A stretch of 64,000 nt of DNA, taken from the NCBI GenBank assembly GCA_963696525.1, contig CAVOKO010000011.1, forward strand, positions 778,222-842,221, in the 5' to 3' direction. The stretch is from CAWBRT01 sp963696525 (GTDB taxonomy: Bacteria > Acidobacteriota > Terriglobia > Terriglobales > Acidobacteriaceae). Position numbers and translations under genes: made by a program. Below are positions 18,039-27,641 of this stretch, piece by piece (the first letter of the stretch is position 1; every line of letters starts with the position of its first letter). Under the pieces are notes generated by a model. It was not told where the DNA came from. It made no database searches and saw only the letters and a program-made list of their open reading frames with translations.

Positions 18039-19551
18039 CTACACTGGCTGGCCGAATGACTCGTATACTTTGTGCTGATTGAGTGCCTGGTACAAGGCAT
18101 TCTTTCGCTGTAAGAGCGCGCGGTATTTCGCCACGTTGATCTCATTGGGTTCGAAGACGATCGGATCACTGCAACATACGGCTCGAAATGCTTCGGCGTG
18201 ATTCCGGTGGATGCCGAGCGTGACCGATGCGCTCATCAGAGCCCCTAGCGACGATGCCTCGCTGTTGTCGTAACGAATCACGGTTTTGTCGAAGGCGTCC
18301 GCCTGGATCTGATTGAAAAGATCGAATGCCACCAGCCCGCCCGCGACGCTGACCATGGAGATATTCTTCACCAGGTTTTCGATCAGCGAAAGGTTATGGC
18401 CGATTTCGAGCGCTATGCCCTCGAGGATTGCCCGCACCAGGTCGCTGCGCCGCGTGCCCAGCGAGAGGTTGAAGAAGACTCCCTTAGCCAGAGGGTTCCA
18501 ATAGGGAGCGGCGCTGCCCTCGAAGTGAGAGAGCATCATCACGCCATTGGCCCCCACGGGCGATTCGGCGGCTTCTTTGTTCATCAGGGCGTAGGCGTCT
18601 TCGCCTTCCGGATAAAACTGCTCTTTAAACCAGCGGTGAACCGAGCCGGTATTGAAGATCCCCGCTTCGGCAATCCACTTGCCAGCCACGGCCGCGGCGC
18701 TGCACAGGGTGCGGCATTCATCGTCGAACTGCGGCGCTTCCGAGTAGGCGATGACAAACGATCCGGTCCCGGTATTAGCCTCGGCATAGCCTGGGCGAAG
18801 AATGTTCAAAGCCAGCGCCGCGCATTGCTGATCTCCGCCGCAGACGATCACCGGAATCCCCGGCGTCAGCCCAGCGGCCTTTGCCATTGCGCTGTCGAGA
18901 GAACCCGCAGTCAGAACCGGGAGGACAGAGCTCCGGCAATTTCGACGCGGAAACGCCGCTGATCTCCAACATATCCTTATCCCAGGAAAAGTTATTGATA
19001 TTCATCAGCATCGTACGGCATGCCTGCGACCAATCCGTAACGTAAGCGCCCGTCAGCAGGTAGACGACGTAATCCTGCACTCCGATTAACTTTTCAGCCG
19101 CGGCATAGATCTCGGGACGCTCCTCCCGCAGCCACATCATTTTCGGAGCCGAAAAATAAGGGTCCACCCGCAGACCGGTGCGGCGATAGATATCCCGCAG
19201 GCCCATTTGCCGCAGCAATTGAGCACACTGCGGCCGGCTCCGTTTATCCTGCCACATGATGGCGTTGTGCAAAGGCTCTCCGGCGCCATCGACGGGGATC
19301 ACCGACGCCCTTTGCGAGGTAACCGCAATCGCCTCCACCCCGATGCCTTTTGCGTTCAGGAATTCTCCGGTTTGCTTCAGAGTGGCGAGCAACGCGCTCT
19401 TCCAGGTGAAGGAGCTTTGCTCGACATAATTATTCCCGGTGAATTCCGAGTGATACTCGTGCGAGGCGCGATTCAGCAACTTGCCGGCGCGATCGTACAG
19501 CATCGCTTTCAGGCTGGAGGTGCCGACATCGATGACTAAGATGTGCTCCAT
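18039..19551 (-). CDS. FGGY-family carbohydrate kinase, one frameshift
   Basis: The corrected product is 503 residues. The N-terminal ATPase lobe (HILVIDVGTSSLKAMLYD) and the segment AIMWQDKRSR are typical of xylulo-, fuculo- and glucono-kinases. The C-terminal lobe has CGGDQQCAALAL, ANTGTGSFVIAY and VAGGLVAFDLFNQIQAD. A surplus base in the GGG run at 18919-18921 splits the gene. With it removed, LCPPVLTAGSLDSAMAKAAG reads through. The class II aldolase and the 2-hydroxyacid dehydrogenase lie just upstream on the same strand, so this is probably the phosphorylation step of a short sugar or sugar-acid pathway (inference). The exact sugar cannot be told from sequence. Confidence 0.85.
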
Positions 19552-19612
19552 CTTCTCTCTCCGCGCCTCGCCAGGTTAGAGCGCTCCCTCGGAGATTCGC
19601 GCAATAACTCTC

Positions 19613-19625
19613 GTCATTCTGAGCG
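19613..19625 (+). repeat. GTCATTCTGAGCG repeat motif
   Basis: A short motif that resembles dispersed intergenic repeats. Related copies lie at 10038-10052 (reverse orientation), about 21633 and about 21668 (diverged). They are REP-like; function unknown. Confidence 0.4.
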
Positions 19626-19653
19626 ACCACAGAACTACTTTTCGCGAAACTGC

Positions 19654-20489
19654 TTATGCCGAACGGAACATGGTGGCGTACTTGTTCACCACTTCCTTGA
19701 TGAATCCGACTTCTTCAGCGCCAACTGCGACAGGTGATAGCTCTTTCCCGACTCCAGCAGGGCTTTCACCTTTTCCACCGTATAGAAAGAAATTTCGGTG
19801 TTGACGTTAATCTTGGCGATGCCGTTTCGGATGCACTCCCGCACGATCTCTTCCGGCGTGCCGGAGCCGCCGTGCAAAACCAGCGGAATATCGACCGCCG
19901 CCGCGATCTTTTTCAACACCCCCACGTCGATCTTCGGCGTGCCTTTATACATTCCGTGAACCGTGCCGATCGAAACCGCCAGGGCGTCAATTCCGGTGCG
20001 CGCCACAAATTTGCCGGCCTGCGCGGGGTTGGTATAAATCTCTTCACCTGATTCTTCGTTGGAGAACTCTCCGCCCGCCAGCGCCCCCAGCTCCGCTTCC
20101 ACACTGACACCGGCCGCATGCGCCATGGCAACTACTTGGGCGGTCGCTTCCATGTTTTTTTCAAACGGCAAGCTCGACCCGTCAAACATCACCGAAGTGA
20201 ATCCGGCCCTGATTGCTTTGACAATATTGTCGAAAGATTTGCAATGGTCCAGATGCAGAACCAGCGGGATTTCGACCCTCCGGGCCATGGCGCTGACCAC
20301 GCCAAACACCTCATCAAGTCCCATGTTCGGCAAATAGGCTTCGCCGAAGGCAACAATCGTGGGATATCCGAGTTCCTGTCCCGCCTCGATGACTCCACGA
20401 ATGGTTTCGTAGTTGTAGACGTTGAAAGAACCGACGGCATACCCGCCACGCCGGGCCTCTTTCAGCATTGCGGAAAAGTTGACCATCAT
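19654..20489 (-). CDS. class II fructose/tagatose-bisphosphate aldolase family protein, frameshift near C-terminus
   Basis: The corrected product is 278 residues. Zinc-aldolase motifs are LVLHLDHCKSFD (catalytic Asp and zinc His), VEAELGALAGGE, SIGTVHGMYKG and LVLHGGSGTPEE, the last two with zinc histidines. A missing G near 19713 ends the open frame early at 19686. With it restored, the C-terminus continues as LKEVGFIKEVVNKYATMFRSA. The gene overlaps the upstream dehydrogenase by four bases, so the two are translationally coupled, and the FGGY kinase follows. Such kinase/aldolase pairs split phosphorylated ketoses or sugar acids into C2/C3 units. The actual substrate is unknown. Confidence 0.87.
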
Positions 20490-21583
20490 TGTTGTATACC
20501 TGCCAGCCAGGTTTTGAATTCGGGCCGTTCCAGCACTTCCTTGTTGACGACGAACCGCGGCTTTTTGCCGGTGAGAAGCATGGCGATATCTTCCATGAGA
20601 ATTTCCGGCGAGCGGGAAAGCGCTTCCTTGGTGGTGCCTGCGATGTGGGTCGTCAATGTCACGTTGTCGAGCGTAAGAAATGGGCTATCCGGCTTGGGCG
20701 GTTCGTCCGGAAACACGTCCAGCCCCGCACCGGCGATTCTTTTCTCTTTCAGCGCGGCAGCCAGTGCGTTGGCATCGATCATCCCGGCCCGCGCGGTGTT
20801 CACCACGTAAGCGGTCGGTTTCATCAATGCCAGTTCTTTTTCTCCGACCATGTTTTTCGTGGCTTCGCTCATGCGCGCATGCAGGGTCACGAAATCGCTT
20901 TCCTTGAACAAAGTCTCCTTATCCACGGGCACACAGCCCGCTGCGCGGACATCTTCGGCGCCGACAAAGGGATCGTAAACCAGCCGGGTGACTCCGAAGC
21001 CCGACAGCTTCTGGGCAACCAGCCGGCCAATATAACCGAAACCGATGATGCCGACCTTCTTTCCCTTCAATTCCGGAACCCAGTCGGAGTTGGAAAACGT
21101 CTTTCTCCACTGACCGTTCTTGATGGCAAAGTGCGCCCGGGCGATATTGCGGCACTCCGCCAACATCATGCCGACCGCGAAATCCGATACCGCCTCGGCG
21201 TTGCGTCCCTCGATATTGAAAACCACGATGCCGCGCTTGGTGGCCTCGGCGACGTTGACATTTTCGACCCCCGCGCGCGACACGCCTGCAATGCGCAGCT
21301 TAGGCATGGCATCGAACACCTTGGAAGAAATGGGAACGAACAACCCAGCCAAAAGTTCCGCGTCCTGTCCATGCTCAAGAATCAGCGAATCGACCACTTC
21401 GACTTCAGGTCCTTTTTTTTCCACTACCAGACGCCTGTCCTGAAGCTTCGGCCAACTTGTCTCCCAATTGCCGACCTTGGTCTCTGCCAGCACATCTCCC
21501 AGATACTTCTCCGCGGCGAGTTTGAATTCGCTGCCCAAGATCATGGCATCCCCAATGACCAGGGCTTTGATCGATTTTTTCAT
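20486..21583 (-). CDS. D-isomer-specific 2-hydroxyacid dehydrogenase
   Basis: This is a 365-residue protein of the phosphoglycerate/glycerate/lactate dehydrogenase family. It has an NAD-binding motif (KKVGIIGFGYIGRLVAQKL, about 176-194), catalytic Arg in VNTARAGMID, Glu in DVFPDEPPKP and His in LTTHIAGTTKEA. It probably oxidises or reduces a 2-hydroxyacid with NAD(H) in the cytoplasm. Its stop overlaps the start of the class II aldolase gene by four bases, and the FGGY kinase follows the aldolase. The set looks like a catabolic operon in which a hydroxyacid is oxidised, phosphorylated and cleaved (inference). The N-terminal 100 residues are diverged, so it is not serA. Confidence 0.88.
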   Translation of the reverse strand: MKKSIKALVIGDAMILGSEFKLAAEKYLGDVLAETKVGNWETSWPKLQDRRLVVEKKGPEVEVVDSLILEHGQDAELLAGLFVPISSKVFDAMPKLRIAGVSRAGVENVNVAEATKRGIVVFNIEGRNAEAVSDFAVGMMLAECRNIARAHFAIKNGQWRKTFSNSDWVPELKGKKVGIIGFGYIGRLVAQKLSGFGVTRLVYDPFVGAEDVRAAGCVPVDKETLFKESDFVTLHARMSEATKNMVGEKELALMKPTAYVVNTARAGMIDANALAAALKEKRIAGAGLDVFPDEPPKPDSPFLTLDNVTLTTHIAGTTKEALSRSPEILMEDIAMLLTGKKPRFVVNKEVLERPEFKTWLAGIQQ

Positions 21584-21691
21584 AGCGCTCCTTGCTAGTG
21601 TAGTGTCCCAAAAAGTTGCGGCATCATTTAGGTGTCATGTTGAGCGCAGTCGCACAGCTTCTGTGCTGTCATGCTGAGTCGCACCCGCTGC

Positions 21692-22351
21692 CTACGAAAC
21701 AGATGTGCTGGCGAACTTCACGCCCATTTGGAAGGCGCTTTCGCAATCCTGCGGAAACACTTGCCTGCGTCTCGCCGCTTTCTCTTCCGCATTGTAGCGT
21801 TCCGCCGCCATCTTCGAGTAATCGTCAAACTGATAGGTATCGAAGCAGCAAAGCGTCTCCGCCGCGCCGAACATGCGCTGCAGGAAATTTTCATTCAGAA
21901 GGATATGGTTCCGGTAGCCCCGTTCCTTCATCACCTGCTCGGTAACATTCATCGCATAGATGAGACCGGTATGTATCTTCCTGGGAAAGAGAGACTCCGG
22001 CGCCGGCGGAACGCTGTACTTCAGATACGGAAACAGCAAGCGCTCCATGAACGATTTCATCTCGCCGGAAACGGTTCCAAAGTAGATCGGCGAGCCCAGA
22101 ATAATGGCATCGGCGTCTACGATCTCTTTCAGGATCGGCGTTAAGTCATCCTGCGCCGCGCATCTGCCATAGCTTGGGCCGTCTTTTATTTTGCAGGCAA
22201 AACAGCTCTTGCAGCCGGTGTATTTCAGGTCATACAAATGGACGAGTTTGGTTTGCGCTCCCTGGGACGCTGCTCCTTCCAGGGCTTTTTCGAGCAGGGT
22301 TGCCGTGTTCCAGGTCTTTCGCGGACTTCCGTTGAATGCCATCACTTTCAT
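21692..22351 (-). CDS. NADPH-dependent FMN reductase / iron-sulfur flavoprotein-like
   Basis: This 219-residue flavodoxin-fold protein starts MKVMAFNGSPRKTWNTATLL, with FMN phosphate-loop GSPR. A cysteine cluster C-x2-C-x2-C-x10-C (GCKSCFACKIKDG, then GRC, about residues 47-64) resembles the compact cluster of iron-sulfur flavoproteins. ILGSPIYFGTVSGEMKSFMER matches the second flavin-binding loop. The protein probably carries FMN, and perhaps [4Fe-4S], and shuttles electrons in the cytoplasm. It lies between the dehydrogenase/aldolase/kinase operon and the threonine aldolase gene. A direct link to either is not evident. Confidence 0.82.
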   Translation of the reverse strand: MKVMAFNGSPRKTWNTATLLEKALEGAASQGAQTKLVHLYDLKYTGCKSCFACKIKDGPSYGRCAAQDDLTPILKEIVDADAIILGSPIYFGTVSGEMKSFMERLLFPYLKYSVPPAPESLFPRKIHTGLIYAMNVTEQVMKERGYRNHILLNENFLQRMFGAAETLCCFDTYQFDDYSKMAAERYNAEEKAARRRQVFPQDCESAFQMGVKFASTSVS

Positions 22352-22445
22352 TTGTCAACACCTCGTAAGAATTAAGTACATCCTGTTTCGCAAATAGCTC
22401 TTTGAAGGGGCGCGAACTTAGCCCCGAGAGGATTCGCCAAGCCTG

Positions 22446-23504
22446 CTAGGCGTGCGTCTGCGACTTCTTCTGCCGGTTGCCCAGCCTCGCGAGCACGCCC
22501 ACGGCATAGTCGATGCCGGCGCGCGAGACGTCTTTATGCGTAACCAAGCGCACCAGGTATTTGCCATATTCACTGGCTTTTATGTTGTTTCCTTTCAGCT
22601 CGTCGATAAACTCAGCAGCCTTCATTCCGAGAGGAGAAACATCGAATATGACGATGTTGGTTTCGACGGTCGATAGATCGAATTTGACCTTGGTACCGGC
22701 GATCGCTTCGCCAAGTATGCGCGCGTGCAGATGGTCTTCGGCCAGACGCTCTACCATGGTGGTGAGTGCCACAATGCCCGCGGCGGCCAGAATGCCTGCC
22801 TGCCGCATGGCCCCGCCCAGCACGCTCCGGGCACGGCGCGCCTGGAAAATGAAATCCCGGGTCCCCACCAGCAGAGACCCCACCGGCGCGCCCAATCCCT
22901 TCGAGAGGCAAAACTGCATCGAATCCGCATGTTGGGCGAGCGTCGCGACCGCAATTCCCTGAGCCACTGCGGCGTTGAAAATCCGGGCGCCATCCATATG
23001 AACCGGCACCGAGTATCTGCTCGCCAGCCGCTTGATCGCCTCCAACTCCGCCGGCGTGTAATAGATGCCGCCTGCCCGGTTGTGAGTGTTCTCGACCTCG
23101 ATCAGCGCGGTGCGTGAAACATTCCTTTTCTGGTCGCTCTTAATGAGGTCCTCAATCAGCTCAGGCGTCAGTTTTCCGCGAACCCCCGTAACCGGCAGGG
23201 GCTGAGCGCCAGACAGTCCGGCTATTGCGCCTGCTTCCGCTCCGTAAATATGCGCCGAAGCCTCGCAGATGACGGTGTCGCACTTCCTGGTGTGAACCAT
23301 GATGGCGGCTTGGTTTCCCATGGTGCCGCTGGCCACGAACAACCCTTCCTCTTTGCCGGTCATGTGCGCCGCCAGCTCCTCGAGCTTGCGCACGGTGGGA
23401 TCTTCTCCGTAGCCATCGTCTCCCACTTCCGCGTTGCACATTGCCAAGCGCATTTCGCGGGTAGGTTTGGTGACGGTGTCGCTTCGTAAATCAATCATTT
23501 CCAT
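22446..23504 (-). CDS. ltaE: low-specificity L-threonine aldolase
   Basis: This PLP enzyme of about 352 residues converts L-threonine or L-allo-threonine to glycine and acetaldehyde. MIDLRSDTVTKPTREMRLAM and GDDGYGEDPTV are the family signature. VHMDGARIFNAA provides the PLP-binding Asp, and the PLP lysine lies in FCLSKGLGAPVGS. I start at the ATG at 23504, since the 64 residues upstream in frame precede the family start and look like translated leader. It is the most upstream gene of the minus-strand block and faces the chromate transporter genes across a 296-bp divergent gap. The product is complete and intact. Confidence 0.9.
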   Translation of the reverse strand: MEMIDLRSDTVTKPTREMRLAMCNAEVGDDGYGEDPTVRKLEELAAHMTGKEEGLFVASGTMGNQAAIMVHTRKCDTVICEASAHIYGAEAGAIAGLSGAQPLPVTGVRGKLTPELIEDLIKSDQKRNVSRTALIEVENTHNRAGGIYYTPAELEAIKRLASRYSVPVHMDGARIFNAAVAQGIAVATLAQHADSMQFCLSKGLGAPVGSLLVGTRDFIFQARRARSVLGGAMRQAGILAAAGIVALTTMVERLAEDHLHARILGEAIAGTKVKFDLSTVETNIVIFDVSPLGMKAAEFIDELKGNNIKASEYGKYLVRLVTHKDVSRAGIDYAVGVLARLGNRQKKSQTHA

Positions 23505-23800
23505 GGTCGCCCAATCCTCGCTTTCATCCAACGCTTTCATCCAACTCCGGGCGCTCAATGCCCTGCTCAAAGCGTGCGCAGCCTCCGCCGCTTCGCCCGC
23601 CGCCTTTAGCACAATTTTAGAATTAGTGTATCCCGGAGCCGCCATCGAGCGTATGACCGCGGTCACAACAGTGATGTGCCGGCCGCAGCTCGCCACTGGT
23701 ATGATTTGGCGCGTGAAGGTTGTCGCCGGGCAAAACCAGGAACCAATCTAGCGGACTTTATACAGCGCCTGGGCAAGAATTGACTACAAAGAGATCTTTG

Positions 23801-24385
23801 ATGCGGAGCCGCAAAAATCCTATTTCGACCCCTCCCGGAGTGGCTGGCACAGTCACTCTGCAGCATCTTTTCTCCGGCTTTCTCAAGATTGGACTGCTCG
23901 GTTTCGGCGGAGTAGCTCCCATCGCCCGTCATGTCATCGTCGAAGATCGCGCCTGGCTCACCGAAGTGGAATACGCATCGGTCATGGGAATCGGGCAAGT
24001 CCTGCCCGGCGCAAATACCATTAACGCAGCCGTAATGATTGGCGACAGATTCCAGGGCATAGCAGGAGCGATCGTCTGCCTGGTCAGCTTGATGGTCATG
24101 CCCCTGGTCATTGTCACCGGCCTGGGAGTACTCTATCAGCGCTTTGCCGCGTTGCCGCAGGTGCAGGCTGCCATCAGCGGCTCCGCTGCTGCCGCCGCCG
24201 GCCTGGTCATAGGAGCGGCGCTCAAAATGGCGCGGCGCCTCCATCCAACCGCGATAGCAATTGTTTTTGGCTTGCTGGCTTTCATCGCCGTCGGCTTACT
24301 CAAGGTCTCCTTGATCGCGGCGGTGGCAGTCCTTGGTCCGCTCAGCATCGGGGCTGCATATCTAGGACATCGCCGTGAAAGATAA
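23801..24385 (+). CDS. chromate transporter, N-terminal half
   Basis: This 194-residue membrane protein matches the first half of ChrA: FLKIGLLGFGGVAPIARH, the GIGQVLPGANTINAAVMIG motif and about five further hydrophobic helices. With the next gene, which it overlaps by 11 bp, it forms the two-gene short-chain version of the CHR transporter. The ATG at 23801 is preferred over the upstream one at 23720, since it begins just before the first helix. CHR proteins export chromate or exchange sulfate-like anions. No chromate regulator is next to it, so the in vivo substrate is uncertain. Confidence 0.85.
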   Translation: MRSRKNPISTPPGVAGTVTLQHLFSGFLKIGLLGFGGVAPIARHVIVEDRAWLTEVEYASVMGIGQVLPGANTINAAVMIGDRFQGIAGAIVCLVSLMVMPLVIVTGLGVLYQRFAALPQVQAAISGSAAAAAGLVIGAALKMARRLHPTAIAIVFGLLAFIAVGLLKVSLIAAVAVLGPLSIGAAYLGHRRER

Positions 24386-24917
24386 TCTGCTCTGGCGCAT
24401 CGCCGTGACCTTTGCCTCGCTGTCGTTCGTCGCCGTGGGCGGGGTGACCGCCATCCTCCCCGGCATTCACCGGCAAGTGGTGGATGTGCAGGGTTGGATG
24501 AATGACACCACCTTCGCCAACCTTTATGCGATTGCGCAGGCGGCGCCGGGGCCGAACGTGATTGTCGTCGGCCTGATCGGCTGGCACATCACTGGGATGG
24601 CCGGACTGTCTGTCGCCATGTCGGCCATGGTTTTGCCGTCCTCGATTCTGGCCCTGATCGTGGGACGGGTTGTCCATCGCCACGCCAATACCTCATGGAT
24701 CGCTGTGGCCAAGACCGGACTGGTGCCGGTCACCATTGGACTGATCCTGGCGGGAGGCGTGGTGATGGCCCGCGCCGCCGACCGCGGCATCCTGATGGTC
24801 GTCATCACCTTGGCGGCAGCGGTCTTCGTTCTCCGCAGCGAACGCAATCCGGCGTGGGCTCTGGTGGCCGGCACCATCGTCAGCCTGGCTGCTTGGTGGG
24901 TGGGGTTGCCCCGTTAA
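24375..24917 (+). CDS. chromate transporter, C-terminal half
   Basis: This 180-residue membrane protein is the second half of a split CHR transporter. FASLSFVAVGGVTAILPGIHRQVV and AIAQAAPGPNVIVVGLIGW correspond to the duplicated FGG and PGP motifs seen in the upstream half. The 11-bp overlap with that gene implies coupled translation and assembly into a heterodimer in the inner membrane. About five to six hydrophobic helices are visible. The gene is intact and of usual length for the short-chain family. Confidence 0.86.
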   Translation: MKDNLLWRIAVTFASLSFVAVGGVTAILPGIHRQVVDVQGWMNDTTFANLYAIAQAAPGPNVIVVGLIGWHITGMAGLSVAMSAMVLPSSILALIVGRVVHRHANTSWIAVAKTGLVPVTIGLILAGGVVMARAADRGILMVVITLAAAVFVLRSERNPAWALVAGTIVSLAAWWVGLPR

Positions 24918-25187
24918 TCTCGGTCCTCGGTGTGCACGCGCCACCGTTTATGACCAACCAACTGCGCGTTTTATCAGCAGGCCTTATATCATCCTGGGAA
25001 CCAAACCAGCACGATGCAGAGTTGCGCCCGGCTCAAGCCGCCGGATCGGCTCACCCTGAGCCGCGCAGCTCGGGGTGCGTCCTCCAGCGTTTTCAGCTTC
25101 CAACCGATTCGCTTGCGGTGCTATACCCTATACCAGTGAAACCAGGAAGAACCGCCTGTGCTCTACAGGCCGTAAAAGGGAGGCGTT

Positions 25188-26648
25188 ATGGCTGCCGGAA
25201 GCGAGGTGCGCCAGGGCCGCACCGAACCAGAACAGAAGCGCAAGCTCGATCCCAAACTATGGAAGCTGGGCGTATGCGTGGCCGTACTGCTCGTACTCAT
25301 CCTGCTTCCCACGCCCGCCGGGTTGAGTGTGGGCGCATGGCGGCTGTTCGCGGTTTACCTGGCGGCCATCGTCGGACTGATTTTGCGGCCCTTCGATGAA
25401 GCGGTAATTTTGATCGCCGTGATCGCGATTTCCGGCCTGGCATTCGGTAATCTGGGCGCCCTGCTCAGTGGCTACGCCAGCACCACCGCCTGGCTGGTTT
25501 TTTCGGCGTTCATGATCAGCGCGGCTTTCATTTCCACAGGACTGGGCCGGCGGGTCGCTTATTTTCTCATCGCCAAACTCGGAAAGACCACGCTGGGATT
25601 GGGTTATGTCGCGGTCTTAACCGACTTGGTCATCAGTCCGGCGACCCCATCGAATACCGCCAGGACCGGCGGCATGGTCTATCCCGTCTTCCAGAGCGTG
25701 TCCGTAGCCCTGGACTCTTACCCGGGACCAACGGCTCGCCGTATCGGCGCTTATCTTACCCTGGTCCTCTATTACACGAGCTTCACCACCGGATACACAT
25801 TCCTCACCGCGATGGCGCCGAATGCGCTCGTGCTCTCCTTTGGCGAGAGCATTCTGAAGATCCACGTCGATTGGCTGCTCTGGGCCAAGGCATCGCTGGT
25901 GCCCGGCCTGGCGACCCTACTGGCGATTCCCTGGGTGGTTTACAAGCTCTACCCGCCGGAGCTTACAAGGATCGACAACCACGCCATCGCCGAGAAGGGA
26001 CTGGCGACGTTAGGGCCCATGTCGGCGAAGGAAAAAATCCTCAGCGTGCTGTTTCTGCTGGCCATTGCCGGATGGGCTTTGGGATCGTTTCTCAAGATCG
26101 ACGCCACCGCGGTGGCCATCGGCTTCGTCGCCGGATGCCTGCTCACAGGGGTAGTTACCTGGGAAACCATTCTGCAATCCAAGGCGGCTTGGAGCACGTT
26201 CATCTGGTACGGCGGAATCATCGGCGTGGCCGAAGCCCTGTCGCGCGTGAAATTCTTCGATTGGCTGGCCAAGGCAATCGCAGCCAACCTCAACGTGAGC
26301 CGCTTCCATCCTCTGCTCATCATCGCAGCCCTGGTGATTCTGAGCGTGGTCGTCAGGTACGTCTTCGCGTCGATGGCGGCGTTCGTGGCCACCATGATCC
26401 CCGTCGTCTTCACCATTGCCTTGGTTACACGCGTTCCTGCCCTGCCCCTGTTCTTTCTGGTTGCATTCGCCGCGGGATACGGCGGCATGCTTACGCATTA
26501 CGGGGGAGCCTTGTCGCCCGTCTTGTTCGGCACCGGATATGTCGACCAGCGCACCTGGTGGAAGATGGGCGCCGCCGTCGCCACCGTGAGCTTCCTGATC
26601 AACTTCGCCATCGGCTTGCCGTATTGGAAGTTGATCGGGATCTGGTAG
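25188..26648 (+). CDS. DASS-family anion transporter (CitT/2-oxoglutarate-malate translocator type)
   Basis: This is a 486-residue protein with about 12 hydrophobic helices. AWLVFSAFMISAAFISTGLGRRVAYFLI, VISPATPSNTARTGGMVYP (a Ser/Asn-Thr motif as in the sodium/anion site) and the late GGMLTHYGGALSPVLFGTGY segment are typical of divalent anion:Na+ or anion-exchange carriers such as CitT, TtdT and SodiT1. The likely substrates are di- or tricarboxylates (citrate, tartrate, 2-oxoglutarate, malate). It stands alone between the chromate transporter pair and a Sel1 protein. It could serve the tricarboxylate genes of the right-hand island, but there is no linkage evidence. Confidence 0.87.
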   Translation: MAAGSEVRQGRTEPEQKRKLDPKLWKLGVCVAVLLVLILLPTPAGLSVGAWRLFAVYLAAIVGLILRPFDEAVILIAVIAISGLAFGNLGALLSGYASTTAWLVFSAFMISAAFISTGLGRRVAYFLIAKLGKTTLGLGYVAVLTDLVISPATPSNTARTGGMVYPVFQSVSVALDSYPGPTARRIGAYLTLVLYYTSFTTGYTFLTAMAPNALVLSFGESILKIHVDWLLWAKASLVPGLATLLAIPWVVYKLYPPELTRIDNHAIAEKGLATLGPMSAKEKILSVLFLLAIAGWALGSFLKIDATAVAIGFVAGCLLTGVVTWETILQSKAAWSTFIWYGGIIGVAEALSRVKFFDWLAKAIAANLNVSRFHPLLIIAALVILSVVVRYVFASMAAFVATMIPVVFTIALVTRVPALPLFFLVAFAAGYGGMLTHYGGALSPVLFGTGYVDQRTWWKMGAAVATVSFLINFAIGLPYWKLIGIW

Positions 26649-26773
26649 CAGGCTCGATGATCCAACGAAATTTCAGCAGAAAATTAGCCCAAGGATCAGA
26701 GAGAGGTCATAATCAGGATAACGTCTGCAAGCGGAACGGGAACAATTCCAGGAACGACGGGGAACTTTCCACT

Positions 26774-27505
26774 ATGAAACGATCATTGAAGCTGTCGTTC
26801 GCAACAGTTTTGTTCCTGTTCCTTGCAATGCCTCTACTGCATGCGCAGAACGAAACCGCGGCGCAAAGGGCTGCCCGCTACAGCAAGAGCTGCGACGCCG
26901 GCAAAGCGGATGACTGCATTGCACTTGGCACGATGCTCGTACGCGGAGACGGGGTGACCAAGGACGCGGCGCAAGCGGATGTACTGATAAAAAAAGCGGC
27001 TGGCCTTTACCAAAAGGCTTGCGATGGCGGCGATGCTCGCGCCTGCACCGATCTTGGAGATATGTGGCGTACTTTTGCCAGCGCCGACGCTACCGCGGTC
27101 CCGTTGTATCGTAAAGCTTGCGACGGCGGCGATGCGACCGGGTGCAAAAGACTTGGCGATATGTATAAACACGGGTGGGGCATAACCGAGGACTACACTC
27201 AGGCGGTTCCGCTGTATCGTAAGGCTTGCGATGGCGGAAACATGAGCGCCTGCGATTCTCTTGCCGGTATGTACAGTTACGGATGGGGCGTGGCCCAGGA
27301 CCATACACAAGAGATTGTGCTCCGTCGTAAAGCCTGCAATGGAGGCGATGCGGGCGGCTGCACATCTCTTGGCATTATGTACCAATATGGAAACTGGGGG
27401 CTGCCCACAGACAAAGCTCAAGCGATTGAGTTATATCGCAAGGCCTGCGCTATCGATCATTCGAACAGCGCCTGTGACTTCCTGAAGAGGTTGGAGAATA
27501 AATAG
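26774..27505 (+). CDS. secreted cysteine-rich Sel1-like repeat protein
   Basis: This 243-residue protein has a signal peptide (MKRSLKLSFATVLFLFLAMP, cut probably after HAQ). Six repeats of about 36 residues follow, each with a C-x7-C pair (for example CDGGDARAC) followed by LGDMY or similar. This matches the Helicobacter cysteine-rich protein type of Sel1 repeats, in which each pair forms a disulfide. Such proteins are exported and bind partners. Their role outside Helicobacter is mostly unknown. One repeat (FASADATAVP) is shortened. The ATG at 26774 is chosen because it starts the signal peptide; longer in-frame readings from upstream overlap the transporter gene. Confidence 0.85.
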   Translation: MKRSLKLSFATVLFLFLAMPLLHAQNETAAQRAARYSKSCDAGKADDCIALGTMLVRGDGVTKDAAQADVLIKKAAGLYQKACDGGDARACTDLGDMWRTFASADATAVPLYRKACDGGDATGCKRLGDMYKHGWGITEDYTQAVPLYRKACDGGNMSACDSLAGMYSYGWGVAQDHTQEIVLRRKACNGGDAGGCTSLGIMYQYGNWGLPTDKAQAIELYRKACAIDHSNSACDFLKRLENK

Positions 27506-27641
27506 ATTTCTTCGATTCGACCGTCTAGCCTACGTTTTGCTCATTGAAGATCTGTTTGCGGTCCCAACCGATTTCGTTTTGCAGCAGGTCGCGAGTGGCG
27601 AGAGCAAATCGGGAACTGCTCCAGCATGCGCTTTGGCCAAA

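Noticed and set aside
23505..23696. N-terminal extension of the threonine aldolase
   Set aside because: The 64 extra residues precede the conserved family start (MIDLRSDTVT) and have no fold; the divergent gap is the likelier use.
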